Source: Bilabrum cf. latius
Taxonomy: Eukaryota; Bigyra: Bicosoecida; Bigyra; Bicosoecida
Reading direction: 5' to 3'
DNA length: 64,000 nt
Assembly (NCBI GenBank): GCA_965178125.1
Contig: OZ237760.1
Coordinates: forward strand, 864,315-928,314
Shown: positions 25,563-37,795 of the stretch, piece by piece
How the letters are laid out: the number at the start of each line of letters is the position of its first letter
Position numbering within the stretch: position 1 is the first letter of the stretch
Position numbers and translations under genes: made by a program
Notes under the pieces: model-generated
The model's database searches: none
Told to the model about the DNA's origin: nothing
The model's input: the letters and a program-made list of their open reading frames with translations, nothing else

Positions 25563-28154
25563 ATGGGATTATTTGACCAGGCTAACTCATCGGCCGCGTC
25601 CCGACCATCGCGGAGACCATCGCCTGTGCGGGTTCCTTCAGCGTGCGTCATAGCTGGTTTCGTAATATTGTGCGGACTGCAGGCTGCAAGTGGCTGGTAG
25701 CAGTGGACTTGGAACACGGATGGGCCCGGTCCCCGCGACGGGCACTCGCTGCGGCTGCTCGGGAGAAGTGTGTACCTGTTTGGTGGCCGAAGCGATGATG
25801 TACAAGCTTTCCATCGGCCCACAACGTACGAAATAGAGAATGTGAATGGGAGCCTTGGCTTTCGCTCGTATGACCAATAGCCCGTGCGAGAGTGCGCCGC
25901 TGGTTTGACGCAAGACGAGTGCTACAACACCACGATTGGGGTGTACTGGAATGATGTTTGGAGATATGACCTGGACTGCGATAGGTATGCAGATCTCGGC
26001 TGCTCCAGCTAGGGCTGGACTCTCGTCAAACCTCACGCAAACCTTGGCGGCTGCCGGATTTTCAGGGAGGAGCTGGTGTGCTCGCATCCATCCGAGCGGC
26101 ACGACCACGGAGCTGCCCTGTTCCCGTCGGGGGAGCTGCTCGTGTGGGGGGGGTTCAGCTGGAAGTGCGATGACTATTGCGATGACGAGTGGATGCTAGA
26201 TGTGCAGGCGTGTCGAGCGAACGCGTCCCTGTGCAACTGGCAGGAGGAGGTGGGGTTGGGGGGCAGGCCGGAGCCAGCCGATGCCCCGGGGCCCACCGAG
26301 GGGGGCTTGGCGCCGGGCAAGCGCTGGCGATTTGCAACAGCCGAAGACGGGCAAGGCAAGGTGTATTAGTTCGGCGGTCAGCGACTGTGGCACGGCTTCG
26401 CCACGGCCAACAGCGCCGCCAACCGGTGGGCCAACACAGACTCGATTCCGTTCGGCGGACTGCTGGACGACCTGTGGTCCTACGACCGCAGCACGCGGGA
26501 GTGGACGCAGGTCCTGCCGAAGGAGAGCTGCTACGAGGCACCGGGCCGGGACTGGGAGCACCGCAACGACCGGCGCTGCACGATCACGTGGCCCTCTCCC
26601 CGAGCCAGCGCTGCCCTCGCCTTCCAGGACGGCAAGCTGTACCTGCACGGGGGGTTCAATGCGCCGCTGCCGTACCCGCACGTGGACGGGAGGGGCGCCA
26701 GCACGGGCACGGGCAGGGCAGCGTCGGACGGACCTGCTCCCCACCCGTCGCACCCGTACTACCTGCAAGACCTTTGGGAGCTGGACCTGCAGACAGGGCT
26801 GTGGAAGCTGGTCGAGCCTGAGCTAGGAGAGGCCTACCCTGCCCCGCGGCGGGACCACATGATGCTGGCCACTTCACACGCGCTGCTGCTGTTCGGTGGA
26901 TACGGAGACAACTTCCATTTCGGGGACACGTGGCTGTTCAACGCGAGCACACGGCGGTGGCTGCAGAAGGAGACCTTCGTGCACGCCCTCTTCCCCTCCA
27001 ACTGCACCTCGGACGTGCTCAAACTGCCCAGCGGGGAGGACTTCGTGCTGCAGCAGTCCGTGAGGGGCGAGCCCACTCGTCACACGCTGCTGGACGGCAA
27101 GAACGGGAGGGCCTCGGAGGCAGTGCAGGTGCTGCAGCCGAGGAGGCAGGCACCGGGCTGGGACGGCTGCAGGGACCGCTTGGACGGGAGGGAGGACCTG
27201 CCTGCCCAGCTGCAGTGGTTGCAGCCGTCCCAGAGATACGGATACGCGGCGGTGTTTGCGCCCGACCTGCCGGTGGCCTCTCGAGACAACCCATTTGGGT
27301 TGGACGGGATCGCGCTGCTGTACGGGGGCGTGTCTCTGCTGCGGGAGGACCTGGCGGGCGTGGCTGTGACTCGCCCGTCCGCGGTGGTCGGCGATTTCTG
27401 GCAGCTGGACGTGACATCGTGCCCGAACAACTGCAGCGGGTCCGGCGACTGCTGGTACGGGTTTTGCTACTGTCACGATGGCTACTACGGTCTGGACTGC
27501 AGCAACGCGAGCTGTCCGGGGGACTACTGCTACTACGACCCGCACACGCACGAGCAGATCTGCTCGCACTGCTGCCACGCGGTGCACGAGCACAGCGAAG
27601 AGGCGCCAGGGGACTACGTGCTCAGGGAGCGCAAGGTGGCATGTGACGCGAGGCACCCGGGGGAGTCGCACGGCATCTGCGACGGGTTCGGGCAGTGCCA
27701 GTGCGCGCCCCCGTACGTGGGTCACGACTGCAGCATCAGGGACTGCCCGGAGGGGTGCTCGGGGCGCGGGGCATGCAGCCTCGAGTTTCCGGTGGCCAGG
27801 TGCATGTGCGACCCGGGGTGGGCGGGGGACAGCTGCCAGGAGCAGCTGTGCCTGAACAACTGCAGCTGGCCCAACGGGTACTGTGACAGCGGCACCTGCG
27901 TGTGCACCATGAACCCGAACCCGTTCAACAGGAGCATCGACTTTGAGCCGTTCGCGGGGGAGGACTGCTCCTTCCTGGTGCCTTTCGCTGGCGCGGCTCG
28001 AGGGGCGGTGGCGCCGAATGCTGGTCGGGCGGCGTTTGCTGTCCTAGCTGCGGCAGCGCTGGCGGTGCTTGTTGCAGTGGGGAGCCGGGGTGACGGGGGC
28101 GAGGCCTCGAATTGCTTGTCGCGCGCATCGCGGCGCGGTCGCCTCGTTAGTTGA
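25563..28154 (+). CDS. Membrane protein with kelch-type repeats and EGF-like modules
   Basis: One exon, 863 residues, TGA end, start ATG 25563. After a short Ser/Pro/Arg leader comes a hydrophobic signal or anchor segment (SACVIAGFVILCGLQAASGW). Residues about 50-600 carry kelch-like repeats (GPGPRDGHSLRLLGRSVYLF, FGGQRLWHGF, PRASAALAFQDGKLYLHGG, APRRDHMMLATSHALLLFGG) with cysteines suited to the cell exterior. Residues about 617-800 are EGF-like modules (CPNNCSGSGDCWYGFCYCHD, CQCAPPYVGHDCSIRDCP, CMCDPGWAGDSC). A last hydrophobic helix (AAFAVLAAAALAVLVAVGS) lies near the C-terminus. This resembles attractin/MEGF8-like layouts in part. In-frame TAGs at 25698, 25878, 26007 and 26367; the last sits between GKVY and FGG of a kelch strand. 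Divergent from the PLPBP gene, 141 bp apart. Confidence 0.85.
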
Positions 28155-28396
28155 AAACAATAATTGTAATTGCCTCAAGATGGACTTGTCCTTAGGCCTG
28201 CCAGTCAGATGAAGAAATGAACAAAATCTTGTGCAAATCGTCACTCTGCAGAGCACCAGCAACGCCGCAATCTATTAGACTGTCATTGAACTCTTCCCGC
28301 CCTGGACGATACGGAACATATTTCAGTGCTTGTATATCGTTTGATTTTTCCTCAGTTTTTCTGCTTGAGTGCGCCCAAGTCTTCTGAGAGTAGTTC
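28155..28396. other. AT-rich spacer between two plus-strand genes
   Basis: 242 bp of markedly lower GC than the flanks. It should hold the 3' end of the kelch/EGF transcript and the promoter of the inositol kinase gene. No coding frame or RNA gene seen. Confidence 0.45.
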
Positions 28397-30280
28397 ATGG
28401 CAAAGGTGGACACACACAGAGCCGATTTGGCCGAGTGTTGGCTAGCTTCCATGGTCACCGGCAGCGATCATGCCTCCGGTCGCCATTTGGTGTTGCGTCC
28501 AACTTCAAAGGGCGATTCGCTCTGGGGCGACCGCCTGGCATCTCCAGGATCTTCGAGACAGTCTGTTGGTCTGGGCTTGGTGCGGGCTGTCTCGACCCCC
28601 CCAGTTCTCGACAAGGTTGTTGGTGCACCACTGTACGAAATCCAAGTAGTTGGTGGGCATCCAGGTGTGCTATCTGATGGGAATTCTGTCTTGAAGCCCC
28701 TGCAAATCGGGATCAGAGCGAGGCGCGAGGTGTGCTTCTACCGGTGGTCTGCTCTTGAGCAAGCAAACGGCAGAGACACTGCTGGCGTTATCCCACCATG
28801 CAAAGGTGTTGTTCGTGCAGTTCCTGCACCGCATCGCGTAACAGGTGCAGCTTGTAGGGCACGAAGCCAGGGCAGAGCTGCTGGCATGGCAGCCAGCCAG
28901 GCGCAACGCCAGGGGATTGGATCCGCCAAGTCTAGCTCATCGAAGGAAACAGCGGTGCAGCTTTGGTATCGTTTAGGGCCACCGCTACCAATCGCTCCGG
29001 ATGCCTCTGCTCGATCAATGAAGGCGCCTTCGACCGCCATTTCCAGATTGCCAGCAGCTCCCACGTCACTCCCGGCGTGGCTCGAGAAAGAGCTGCCGAT
29101 GCCTCCCGGAGAAGCCACCGGGGCAGCGACTCGCAGCCTTGCCCCATCTCCCGGCCGGACAGTCCGCGTGGGGTTCGGTACCCAGGCAGCTGCCTCATCA
29201 GCAGCAGCGGGACCTGGCTCGGGCGCTTGCGGGGGAGCTGCAGCAGATGCCGCGGCAGGACGGAAACCGGGTGCGGAAACAAAACCAACTGCAGGATCAA
29301 AGGAATAGCTTGAGACAGTAACTATAGCAGGATCAGACGTCGAGCTGGAGGCTCCTACGGCTGGTTCTGGGCCGGTGCGCGCCGCTCCCCCCGGCTCTGC
29401 GTTGCCCCTCTGCATCGAGATGGAAGACGTGACGAGTGGCATGCACCGCCCGTGCCTGGCCGACCTCAAGGTGGGTCTGCTAACTAGCGGTCCCGACGCC
29501 TCTCTGGCCAAGCAGAAGCGCAGTCTGGCGAGGTATCCCCCCTAGGTGCGGTCGGGGTACAGGGTCACTGGGCTGCGCGTGTGGAGGGGGGCCAGGGCGG
29601 GGGCGGGATCAGGGACAGGGGGTGGAGATGGAGGGGGCTGGGACAGCTTTGGCAGGGACTTTGGCAAGCGATTAGACGCGAGTGAGCTCGCGGTCGGACT
29701 CGGCAGGTTATTCGTAGCTGGGGATGGCACTGGATCGGGTCTGCGCATCCAGCATGCGGCCGCTGGGCAGCTGCTCTCCGAGGTGCGTCGGCTGGTCCTG
29801 TGGAGTGCGCGGCAGACGACGTGGCGGTTGTTTGGAACGAGCGTCCTCCTGGCCTTTGAGGGCCAGCCGCAAGCCCGCGCTCTCGAGAGGGGTGAGGCTG
29901 CGGAGGAGGCGGGGGAGGAGCAGGAGGCAGGTGGCCCTGGCGCTCTGAGTTGCAAAGCTCGCCTGATTGATTTCGCGAACGCGTGGCCTGCCTCTGCCTG
30001 CCGGTCGCTAGACCCTGATCAGTTGGCCGGGGCTCGCGTGTGCAAAGAGCAGGTGCGGTGGCTGGTGGAGCAGCCGGGGGTGTTGGAAAGTGCGGGTCAG
30101 ATTGACGTGGCTGCCCTGGAGGCAGACAAAAACGGCTGCGTGCCTGGAAGCTACTTGGCCGGTCTGACCGATGCAGGAGTCGTGGTGGGTCTTCTGAACA
30201 TATGTTGTGCTCTGGATGCCATCTCCACCAAGGGGGTGGATGCGGCGATTCTAGAGAGAGCCAGGGGCGAGGTGCGGTGA
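28397..30280 (+). CDS. Inositol polyphosphate kinase (IPK/IPMK family)
   Basis: One exon, 627 residues, TGA end; an in-frame TGA a few codons upstream of ATG 28397 supports this start. Family blocks: VVGGHPGVLSDGNSVLKPLQ with the ATP-site Lys near residue 100, RREVCFY, the signature PCLADLKVG (PxxxDxKxG, about residue 350) that binds inositol phosphate, RLFGTSVLLAFEG, and the metal-binding KARLIDFANAW, then DKNGCVPGSYLAGL. A large low-complexity insertion (about residues 130-330) separates the N-lobe from the signature. In-frame TAGs at 29306 and 29543; the second is inside the catalytic domain between ARYPP and VRSGYRVTGLRVW. Predicted to phosphorylate inositol polyphosphates in nucleus or cytosol; whether IP3-, IPMK- or IP6-kinase type cannot be told. 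Confidence 0.9.
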
Positions 30281-30368
30281 GCGAGCTGGGGCTTCCATCG
30301 AGTGCCAGTGGCTAATGTATTATTTTCTTACCATTCATTCACTTGGAGAGAGCCTAACCAAATTGAGA

Positions 30369-32048
30369 TCAGCCCTGCATGACCCTGCAGCCGCTTCCAT
30401 CCACGGTGATGCTCAGCTCTGGATCGCCGCTGCCGCCGCTATCATGCGGCCCTGGCCCCCCTCCCACCGCAACGGAGGGCTGTGCGTGCTTTCGCTTGCC
30501 CCTGGTCTTCGGCAGAGCGGCCTCAAATACTACGGTCCGCTTGTGCTTCCTGCCCCTCGAGTCCATGACCATGGCCGTGGCAGCGTATTCTCCTGGAGCC
30601 AGCCCCCCGATGCGCATGTCCACCGCGCATGCCTCGGAGGGAGGCAGCTCGTCCAGCTCAGCCTGTGCACTGCCAAGGGACTGCTTCAGGGTAATCGCCC
30701 GGCCCACTGCATCGCCGCTGTCCCCGCTGCTGCAAACATCCGCACCGCTGCAAGTGGACTCACCGCCAGCTTCGATCCCTCCCGCTGCTGCCTCATCCAT
30801 GTCCAGGATCGCCTCTGCTCCTGGTAGTAGGGACAGCCAGCTCACTTCCTAAGCAGCATCTTCCCCGGCACTGTCGTCCATGTCGGCGTCCAAGACTCCC
30901 TGCCCATCCCTCTGCCACTCCTCCCGGGCTTGTTGCACCTCTGCTATCAGCTCACGCTCCACCTGAGTCCGCTTGCCCGCTGCCATCGCCGCTGCAAATG
31001 TGTCACTACCCTCTAAGCACTGCATGGCATACGATCCTTTCGGCAACTCGTTCTTCCCGCGCTTGCCAGCCCCTTGCTGCTTCTGCTGGTGTCCCCGGTT
31101 GGTCAACGCCCGGGCCTCCCCCGGAGACACGCTCGCGACCGTCAGACACAGCCGGGAGTGCTTCGGGTGCAGCCGAGGCAGTCCCTGCATGTCGATATGC
31201 GCATCGAATACCATGGTGGGAGGCGCGTTCGCCCCTTCCTCCACGAAGGGTCCCCGCACCCAGAGCTGCAGTCCGGCGGCAGCGAGAGGGTCGGTGCCGG
31301 GCGATGCTGGAAATTCATGCGCAGTTGCCAGCAGCTGATCATCCAGAGTCGTACCTTCGGCCGAGATGGTGGCTCCGGTCCTGCCTGATCGCACAATGGT
31401 CGCTCGCTTGCTCTGCCCAAGGGCTGTCGGCGGTGGGACGTCCAACTCATCATGCATCCAAGCAAATTGCTGCTCTAGCCCGACAAATCCACCCAATGCA
31501 AGCAGTCCAAGAGCAAAGAATACAGCATGCAAACTTGTTGATGGCCGGTACTGCTTTGGGTTTTCGACCATTTCGAGTTGGCTAGAGCTAGTCTGTAGCG
31601 GCTTTGGTGACAGGACCAGTTCAGCACTGGTTTGCGGTCTGCAGCGTCGCCTGGCGATGGGTGATATAATTATATCCATAGATTGGGCAGGTTCAAGGGT
31701 AGACTGCTCCACAGTATCGTCTGCAGCACCAATCATTGTGGCAGACTCGTTGCCGTGAGCAGATGCTGCGTCGCAGCTTGCCAGCGTTGCTGGACCAAAA
31801 ATTGCTCTAGCAGTAGACCCTCCGTCGATGTAGCCAGAAACAGACACATCACTTAAAATCCCTCCTTCCGTTTCAGTGCTGTCGCCTTCGATGGGAGTGT
31901 CAGGCGAGATTGCTGCAGCTGGCCGAAAGACCAGAGATCTGTGCACATCTTTCTGAGGGGTCTTAATCGATGCTCCTTCGCTCTTCAGAGGCTTATTATT
32001 AAGACTAACGCCGTGTAGCGTGTTCTAGTCAACCTATGTCAGCGGCAT
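30369..32048 (-). CDS. Putative single-pass membrane protein, unknown family
   Basis: One frame from ATG 32048 to TGA at 30369-30371, 559 residues, with TAGs at 32034, 32025 and 30849. One clear transmembrane helix at about residues 168-185 (AVFFALGLLALGGFVGL). The N-terminal side is Ser/Thr-rich and acidic; the C-terminal side has a region that could fold as beta-rich domain (LQLWVRGPFVEEGANAPPTM, HSRLCLTVASVSPGEARAL, AVDMRIGGLAPGEYAATAMV). No family recognised. Convergent with the inositol kinase (88 bp) and divergent from CEP120 (146 bp). The first two TAGs are within the first ten codons, so an alternative downstream start cannot be excluded. Confidence 0.6.
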
Positions 32049-32194
32049 ACTGGCAGTAGGGGTTCGTCTGTCCACTCGCGCCGAAATCCCGGCTTGACGA
32101 ACGTTCGTTTTTGACAAGCGAACTTCGTGTCGGCGAACGCAACGTTTGAACGGCCGTACTCAACACAAGTCGCCCGTCATCACAGCGCCTCATA

Positions 32195-35100
32195 ATGCAA
32201 GCCCAAGGGTCTGGGGCGAATACTGATGTTGTTATAATATCTGTGGATTTATTTGAAGGGCGTGCGTTTCCGTACCGAAGGTCAGGCTCGAATCCCAGGG
32301 GGAGGCGAGGCAAAGTGGCTTCTGGAAGTGACACAGGTGGAGGAGGCATAGTTGCCTACGGCAGTCTAATTGGCTAGATGTAGCAATCTCCTGAGTCGAT
32401 ACCAAGGAGTTCATCGCATACAAGCGACCCGCGATGGGGCACAACAGGAGCGAAGCTCCGTTGGTCCATGTCACCAAAACAGTGGTCGGACCTGAAGCGA
32501 TCGTCGCCCTTTTTAAAGCTGTCTCTAGTTGATAAGAATGTTAAGCCTGTCATTGGTCGGGCGGCTGCTGCAGCTGCACGAGGGTCGGGCCAGAAAGGCT
32601 ACGAAGATGGCAAGTCAATCGGCTGGGTCGTACTGGACCTTCGTCTGTGCGAGGCAGCTCTTGCGCAGACACAGCAAGCCTTCTAGGGGTGGCTTCGATT
32701 AGGTGGTATTGAAGAAGCCGCTCGAGGCGGGGCAGAGGTTCGGGTGCGCGCCAGCATGACCCATGTGTCCCGCCGGCCAGTGGCCGTGCCAACTTTGGCA
32801 GCTGGTGAGGCCTCCAGTGCAGCCGCCGAGGAAGGGGCAGGGCCCACGCAGATCCGAGGGGAAGATGCTTTGCTCAATCAAATTACTGGGTCGGCCGCCC
32901 CTGCCGCCTTGTTGCCGCCCACGCAGGACCCTAGCTCTGGTTACGCACCTGCGCCTGTGCCTGCGACAGCAAACGCGCCTGCACCTGGCTCTCACACTGG
33001 CTCTGGACTGGCCCAAGCCGAAAGCTCCTTGCCTGGCAATACCGTGCCCAAAGACGGGCGCGTCGGTGATTGGGGTAGTGCTGCCAGCGGGGGCGCCCTG
33101 GAGCTGGGCGGGGGTCAGGCTGCGGCGCCAGCAGCCGCCTAGGGCACGTCTGCGTGGGAGGCGGAGCAGCGAGCGCCGCGCCGACTGTTCGAGCTATGCG
33201 TTGAGGTAGAGGCTGGGCAGGCCGCAGTCGGAGACAGGCCAGGGGAGATTCCCGCTGGCACGGCTGTATGGCTATCGTACCGCTTGTTCGGGGTCGTGGT
33301 CCAGTCCGCGGTGGTGTCTTCCAGTGCAGCCGAGGCAGGAGGGGAGGCCAGACTGGGCCTGGAGCCGCAGCGGGACAGGTTCCGCATGAGGGGGCGCCGC
33401 GCCGAGATGGCTCGATTCATCCGCGCGGCTCCTGCCCTGCCCGTGTTCCTGTGCTCCAGCGGGAAGGTCTGGGGGGCGGCCAGGCTGCCGCTGTCCCGGC
33501 TGCTGGACGGCGTCCTGCTCGCAGAGGACGAGGCCCAGGGGGCCACTGGGGCGGCCGAGGACCGGCGGTGGGGCGAGGCGGGAGGCGGGCCCGGTACTGC
33601 CGCGGGCCCCGAGGGCGTGCTGGGGTGGCCGTCCACCGGGCTGGATGCCGCCGGTGGGTGGTTCCAGGTGATGTCCATGGGCGGGGCGCCCCGGAGGATC
33701 GGTGCGCTGCGGGCGCGGCTGTCGGTGCGGGAGGTGGGTGCGGGGGGCCAAGTGAGTCCCAGCCGCGCTTCTTCCGTCAGTGGAGGTGCCGCTGCTAGGG
33801 GCGAATCGGTCCCTTCCGCTGCTAGGGGCGAATCGGTCCCTTCCGCTGCTAGGGGCGAATCGGTCCCTTCCGCCAGGCCTCCCTCCGGGTAGCACGGTGG
33901 CGGTGGCGGTAGCGCGCCCCGTGATGACAAGCGAGAGAGGTCACCTGCTCGGCAGCATCTATCCGGTGAAAGCGAGCAATACCGCCATTTACAGGCAGAC
34001 GCCGGCGGTCCATCAGGCAATAGGTCCGCAGAGCCAGCAGGCCAGACGCGTCCAGAGGGTCGCCAGGCAACGCAAGCCTCGGGAAGCAGCGATGGCCGCG
34101 GGCCAGAGTCGGCCTCGCTCCCCCGCGCGGAGCTCAGTCTCGTCTCGCTGTCAGCGGCCCTGAGTGCGGGGGAGGTCGGCGCCGTGTCCTCGCTGGCGTC
34201 CACGAGCCTCTCGCAAGGGGTGCAGCTGGAGGTGGCCGTGGTGCCGCACCCAGATGACCCCGCGGGACGAGGCTCCGGCGCCGTGGCTGCTCGCGTCTCC
34301 GGCAAGCACGGCGCGGTGGTGGCACGGGCCGAGGACGGCAGAGGGGCCGCGGTGCACATGTCGAGGGCCGTGAGGCTGGCCTTCCCCCCGGACGCGTGCG
34401 GGTCCCGCCCGGAGCAGGCCGGCGTCAGGGTGCGGCTGCTCGCGGGCGGAGAGGCGGCGGAGCCTCTGCTGGAGGGGTGGGTGCAGCTGGAGCTGCTCAG
34501 GGTCGCGCAGCGCATGGGAGAAGCGGCAGAGGCCGGTGTTGCGGGGCAGCTCGAGGGCTGGGCGCGGGATGGCGGGGTCAAAGTGGCCCTGCAGCCACTG
34601 GGACAAGAGGACGAGGGCCCCGCGAGCGGGGCGGGAGGAAGGGGGCGTAGCGGTGGGGGTGTAGGCGGCGCCGACGAGTCGCAGGGGCACGTGGTGCTGC
34701 GACTGCACGTAGCAGAATCAGACGGAGCTTCCAGCGAGGAGGACAGGCCGCAGGGACAGAGCACAGAGCAGTCGAGTGGGACTGCTGGAGGTGTATCACC
34801 GGGGGATGCCGGGCCCCGGTCCAGCGATCAGCCCGTGGAGAGCGCCGGCCGCGCTCGCCCCGCCTTCACCACGCCGCGAGACGTAAGCGACGTGCACGGG
34901 GGACGGGGGACGGCCAGGCCACGCAGGTCCCGTGCCAGGCGAGGACAGCCCTGGCTTCCCTTATTCCCCGGGTCACCTTCGGACGCGGCCACGGCCACGT
35001 CAGTGCGCCGCTTCCGCTTCAGCCTGGAGGCTAGGGCAGTGCGAGGGCTGGGCAGGGCGGCCGCAGTGCAGGCGCGATTCGCCCTGCCAGAGCTGGACGG

Positions 35101-37654
35101 GGTCCCGCCCTCGGCAGCGGCAGCCGCTGCCCACGATGCCTCGGCGGCCGCGGAGGGCGCGATCGGTGAGGCGAGGTCCGCCTTGCCGTAGGTCCCGTGG
35201 TGCGTCTCCCGGCCCCCAGTGGTGGTGCCTCGGTCGTCTGAGCGGCTGCTGCCCGGGGGCTTCCGCTCGTGGGACGCATGCGTGCACGGTGCCTCTTTGT
35301 GCGCGTGGGCGTCCTCGAGGGCGGCCGAAGTGGAAGTCACGGGCAAGGACCCGAGGGGCTACCGGGATGACGAGCGCATCGGGGCGGGGCGCCTACCGCT
35401 GTGGCCGCTGCTGGCGGGACAGCCGGCGGCGGGCAAGAACGGTGAAAACACGCGTGCTTCCAGAGCCGCGAGCGCCGGGGCGCAGCAGCCTGCCGGCGTC
35501 TCAGTGCACTACCGGTGCCCCCACACCCAGAGAGTCTTCCCCACCAGGGCCGCACTGCAGACACACACTTCGCAGCTCAAGCGCGCATGGTCGCTGGGCC
35601 TGTGGGCGCCCGACGGAGTGCCCCCGCGGCGGCGAGGCGGCAGCGGCACTGGAGAGGACGGCGGAGCATCGCGCCAGGGGCCGGACTGGAGCCTGCCGGC
35701 CGTGGTGGTGCGGTCGCTGGACTGCTGGGTGCCTGTGCTGGGGGGCGTGTCGGCGGAGCATGAGGAGGAGAGGCGCGAGCAGCAGGTGCAGCTGCGCGGG
35801 CAGCTGCGGCTGGTCGCAACCCTTGAGGATATGGGTCCTCTGGTTCCGCCTGGGCGCACGGCAGGACCCGCCGATCTCGGGGCGGACAGCGGTGGAGATG
35901 AGGCAGCCACGGTGGAGGCCAGCCTGTACAGGGAGGTGGAGGCGGCCGCCGATCGCGCGCGACGCTCCGGCGTGGCCCAGCGTTTGGCTGCCCCGATGCC
36001 CGGCGGGAGCGCAAGGAGCACCCAGCTGCGAGCCACCATCGTGGACCCGCTGGCGGCGGCCAAGGCGTGGTACGGGGCCCGCTGGCGGTTGCTAGTGGCT
36101 GGGGCGCAGGAGGCGGCGCGGGCGCTCGGAATGGCTCCCGGCCTGGCGGTGCCACAGGACCTCAGCAGCGCCACTGCGGGCGCGGGCAGCAGTTCTCCAG
36201 ATGGATCCACGGCGGGGCCGCGCTCGGTCGATGACTGGGAGGAGGGCGATGAGGAGGCCACAGAGCAGCCCCTCGATAGGCATGGGAGGGGCGGCCGATG
36301 GGGCGGTGGAGCTGCTCGAGGTGGATCGGCGGACGCTGCAATCGATGCGGCGGTATCTGCGGCGGTGGCAGATGCCGAGGCTGCGTTTCAGCGGTGGCGC
36401 GAAGGTGAGGAGGCCCGCTTCCAGGCGTCTCTGCGGGAGCGGGAGGCAGACGCGCGGGAAGCTTTGCAGCGCGAGTTCGAAGAGCGCGAGGAGGAGCGGC
36501 AGGCGGACGCTGCGGCTGCCAGCGGCGAGGTGGATGCCCTGGAGCGGAGGCTGCGGAAGGCACTGGTGGTGGCGGAGCGGAGGGCCTCGGAGGCAGCGGC
36601 GGCGCAGCGGGAGGCGGAGCGCACCGCGGAGGCCTCTGCCCGCGAGGCGGCCGCAGAGGCCAAGCGGGTGCGTGAGGAGGCTGCGCACAGGACGCGCATG
36701 GAGCGGGAAAAGTCCGATGCTGCTCAGAAGCGCGCCCAGGAGGCGCAAGAGGAGGCCGACCGGGAGAGGGCGGGGAGGCGAGAGGCCGAGTCGCAGGCGG
36801 CGAGGGCAGAGGCGCGCGTGGCTGCGCTCGAGGAGAGGCTGGCAGGGTATGCGGGGAATGGTGAGAGCGAGGGAGGGGGCGGGGACAGCGGGCCGGGGGC
36901 CCTGCGGCGGGCGCTGCGGGAGGCGGCCGAGGCGCAGGGGCGGGCAGCTTCTTCGGATGCGGCGCTGTCTGCGGAGCGGGAGAGGAGGGTGAGGGGCGAG
37001 GGTGACCTGAGGACGGCTCGGGCCCAGGGCCTGCGGCTGGCCCGGGAGGTGGTGCGGCTGAGAGAGGCGCTTCGGCGGCGGGAGCAGGCGGAGGTGTCTC
37101 GGCTGCGAGTGGAGTACTTGGCCCGAGAGGGCAGGTACGAGCTGGATGGGGATCGGGCGCGGCTGGCAGAGCTGAGGGGTCGGCTGGAGCAGGTGAGGGC
37201 AGGGGGTGTGAGGCTGGGACTGGGGCTGGGCAATGATGCAAGTGGTAGGGGTGTCGCCGGTGGGCGCAGTGGGGTGCAGGAGAGCAAAGAGATGGAGGGA
37301 CAGGCGCGCCCAGGGGACTCGGTCTCCCCCCCTCGTCTGCCTCCCAGTGGAGGACAAGAGATGCCTGAGAGCAGCGAGCCACCTGCTCAGTCTGAGGCAT
37401 CGCCGGGGCATGTGTAGGAGGTGGACCAGCCCGGCGACAATGTGGGAATGGAGGAGGCAGGGGTTGACGAGCCGAGCTTCAGCAGCGAGGCGGAGGCACG
37501 GGCGCAAGCAGAGAGGCTTGAGGGGGAGCTGGCAGAGCTGACGGCGGCGTGCGGGCTGCCGAGGTCCAACCCCCTGGTGAAGGACCTTGAGAGGATGCTC
37601 GGAGTTGCCAGGGAAGCGGCGAGCAGGCTGGCATCGAGCAAGTCTACTGAATGA
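32195..37654 (+). CDS. CEP120: CEP120-like centriole assembly protein
   Basis: One 5460-bp frame, 1819 residues, TGA end, start ATG 32195. It opens with a C2-like domain of CEP120 type: DVVIISVDLFEGRAFPYR, a DPRWGTTGAKLRWSM strand, and IGWVVLDLRLCEAALAQ. Further beta-rich segments (about residues 340-560 and 920-1260, e.g. RRFRFSLEARAVRGL and LRLVATLEDMG) look like the second and third C2 domains. From about residue 1385 to 1680 is the long C-terminal coiled coil (AAFQRWREGEEARFQASLRE, RLRVEYLAREGRYELDGDRA), matching the order in animal CEP120. It is about twice the usual length because of low-complexity insertions. TAGs at 32375, 32381, 32684, 33140, 33890, 35189 and 37415. CEP120/Uni2 acts in centriole elongation and cilium assembly. 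Confidence 0.85.
33788..33870 (+). repeat. 27-bp in-frame tandem repeat, 3 copies, within CEP120
   Basis: Three perfect copies of a 27-bp unit encode the nonapeptide AARGESVPS in tandem inside a low-complexity linker of the CEP120-like gene. The perfect identity suggests recent expansion. Confidence 0.9.
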
Positions 37655-37795
37655 CTTGGCAGTATATCAATGTGTGTTGTATCGAACGGTCTATTGCGGC
37701 CGACTCGTTCGGAACGTCTAGTGTTGCGCTTCCGGTTTTCGGTGCCACACCTCGGTGAAAAACAAGCAAGTGCCGCGGGCACCTCAATTGCTACG

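Noticed and set aside
551-32048. Region full of pseudogenes with premature stops
   Set aside because: Only TAG interrupts the frames; TAA, TGA and frameshifts are absent, and splice sites and catalytic residues are intact. A decayed region would show all kinds of damage.
33139-37507. Long minus-strand frames (up to 541 codons) opposite CEP120
   Set aside because: Pro/Ser/Arg-rich, domain-free mirror frames of GC-rich coding DNA on the other strand.
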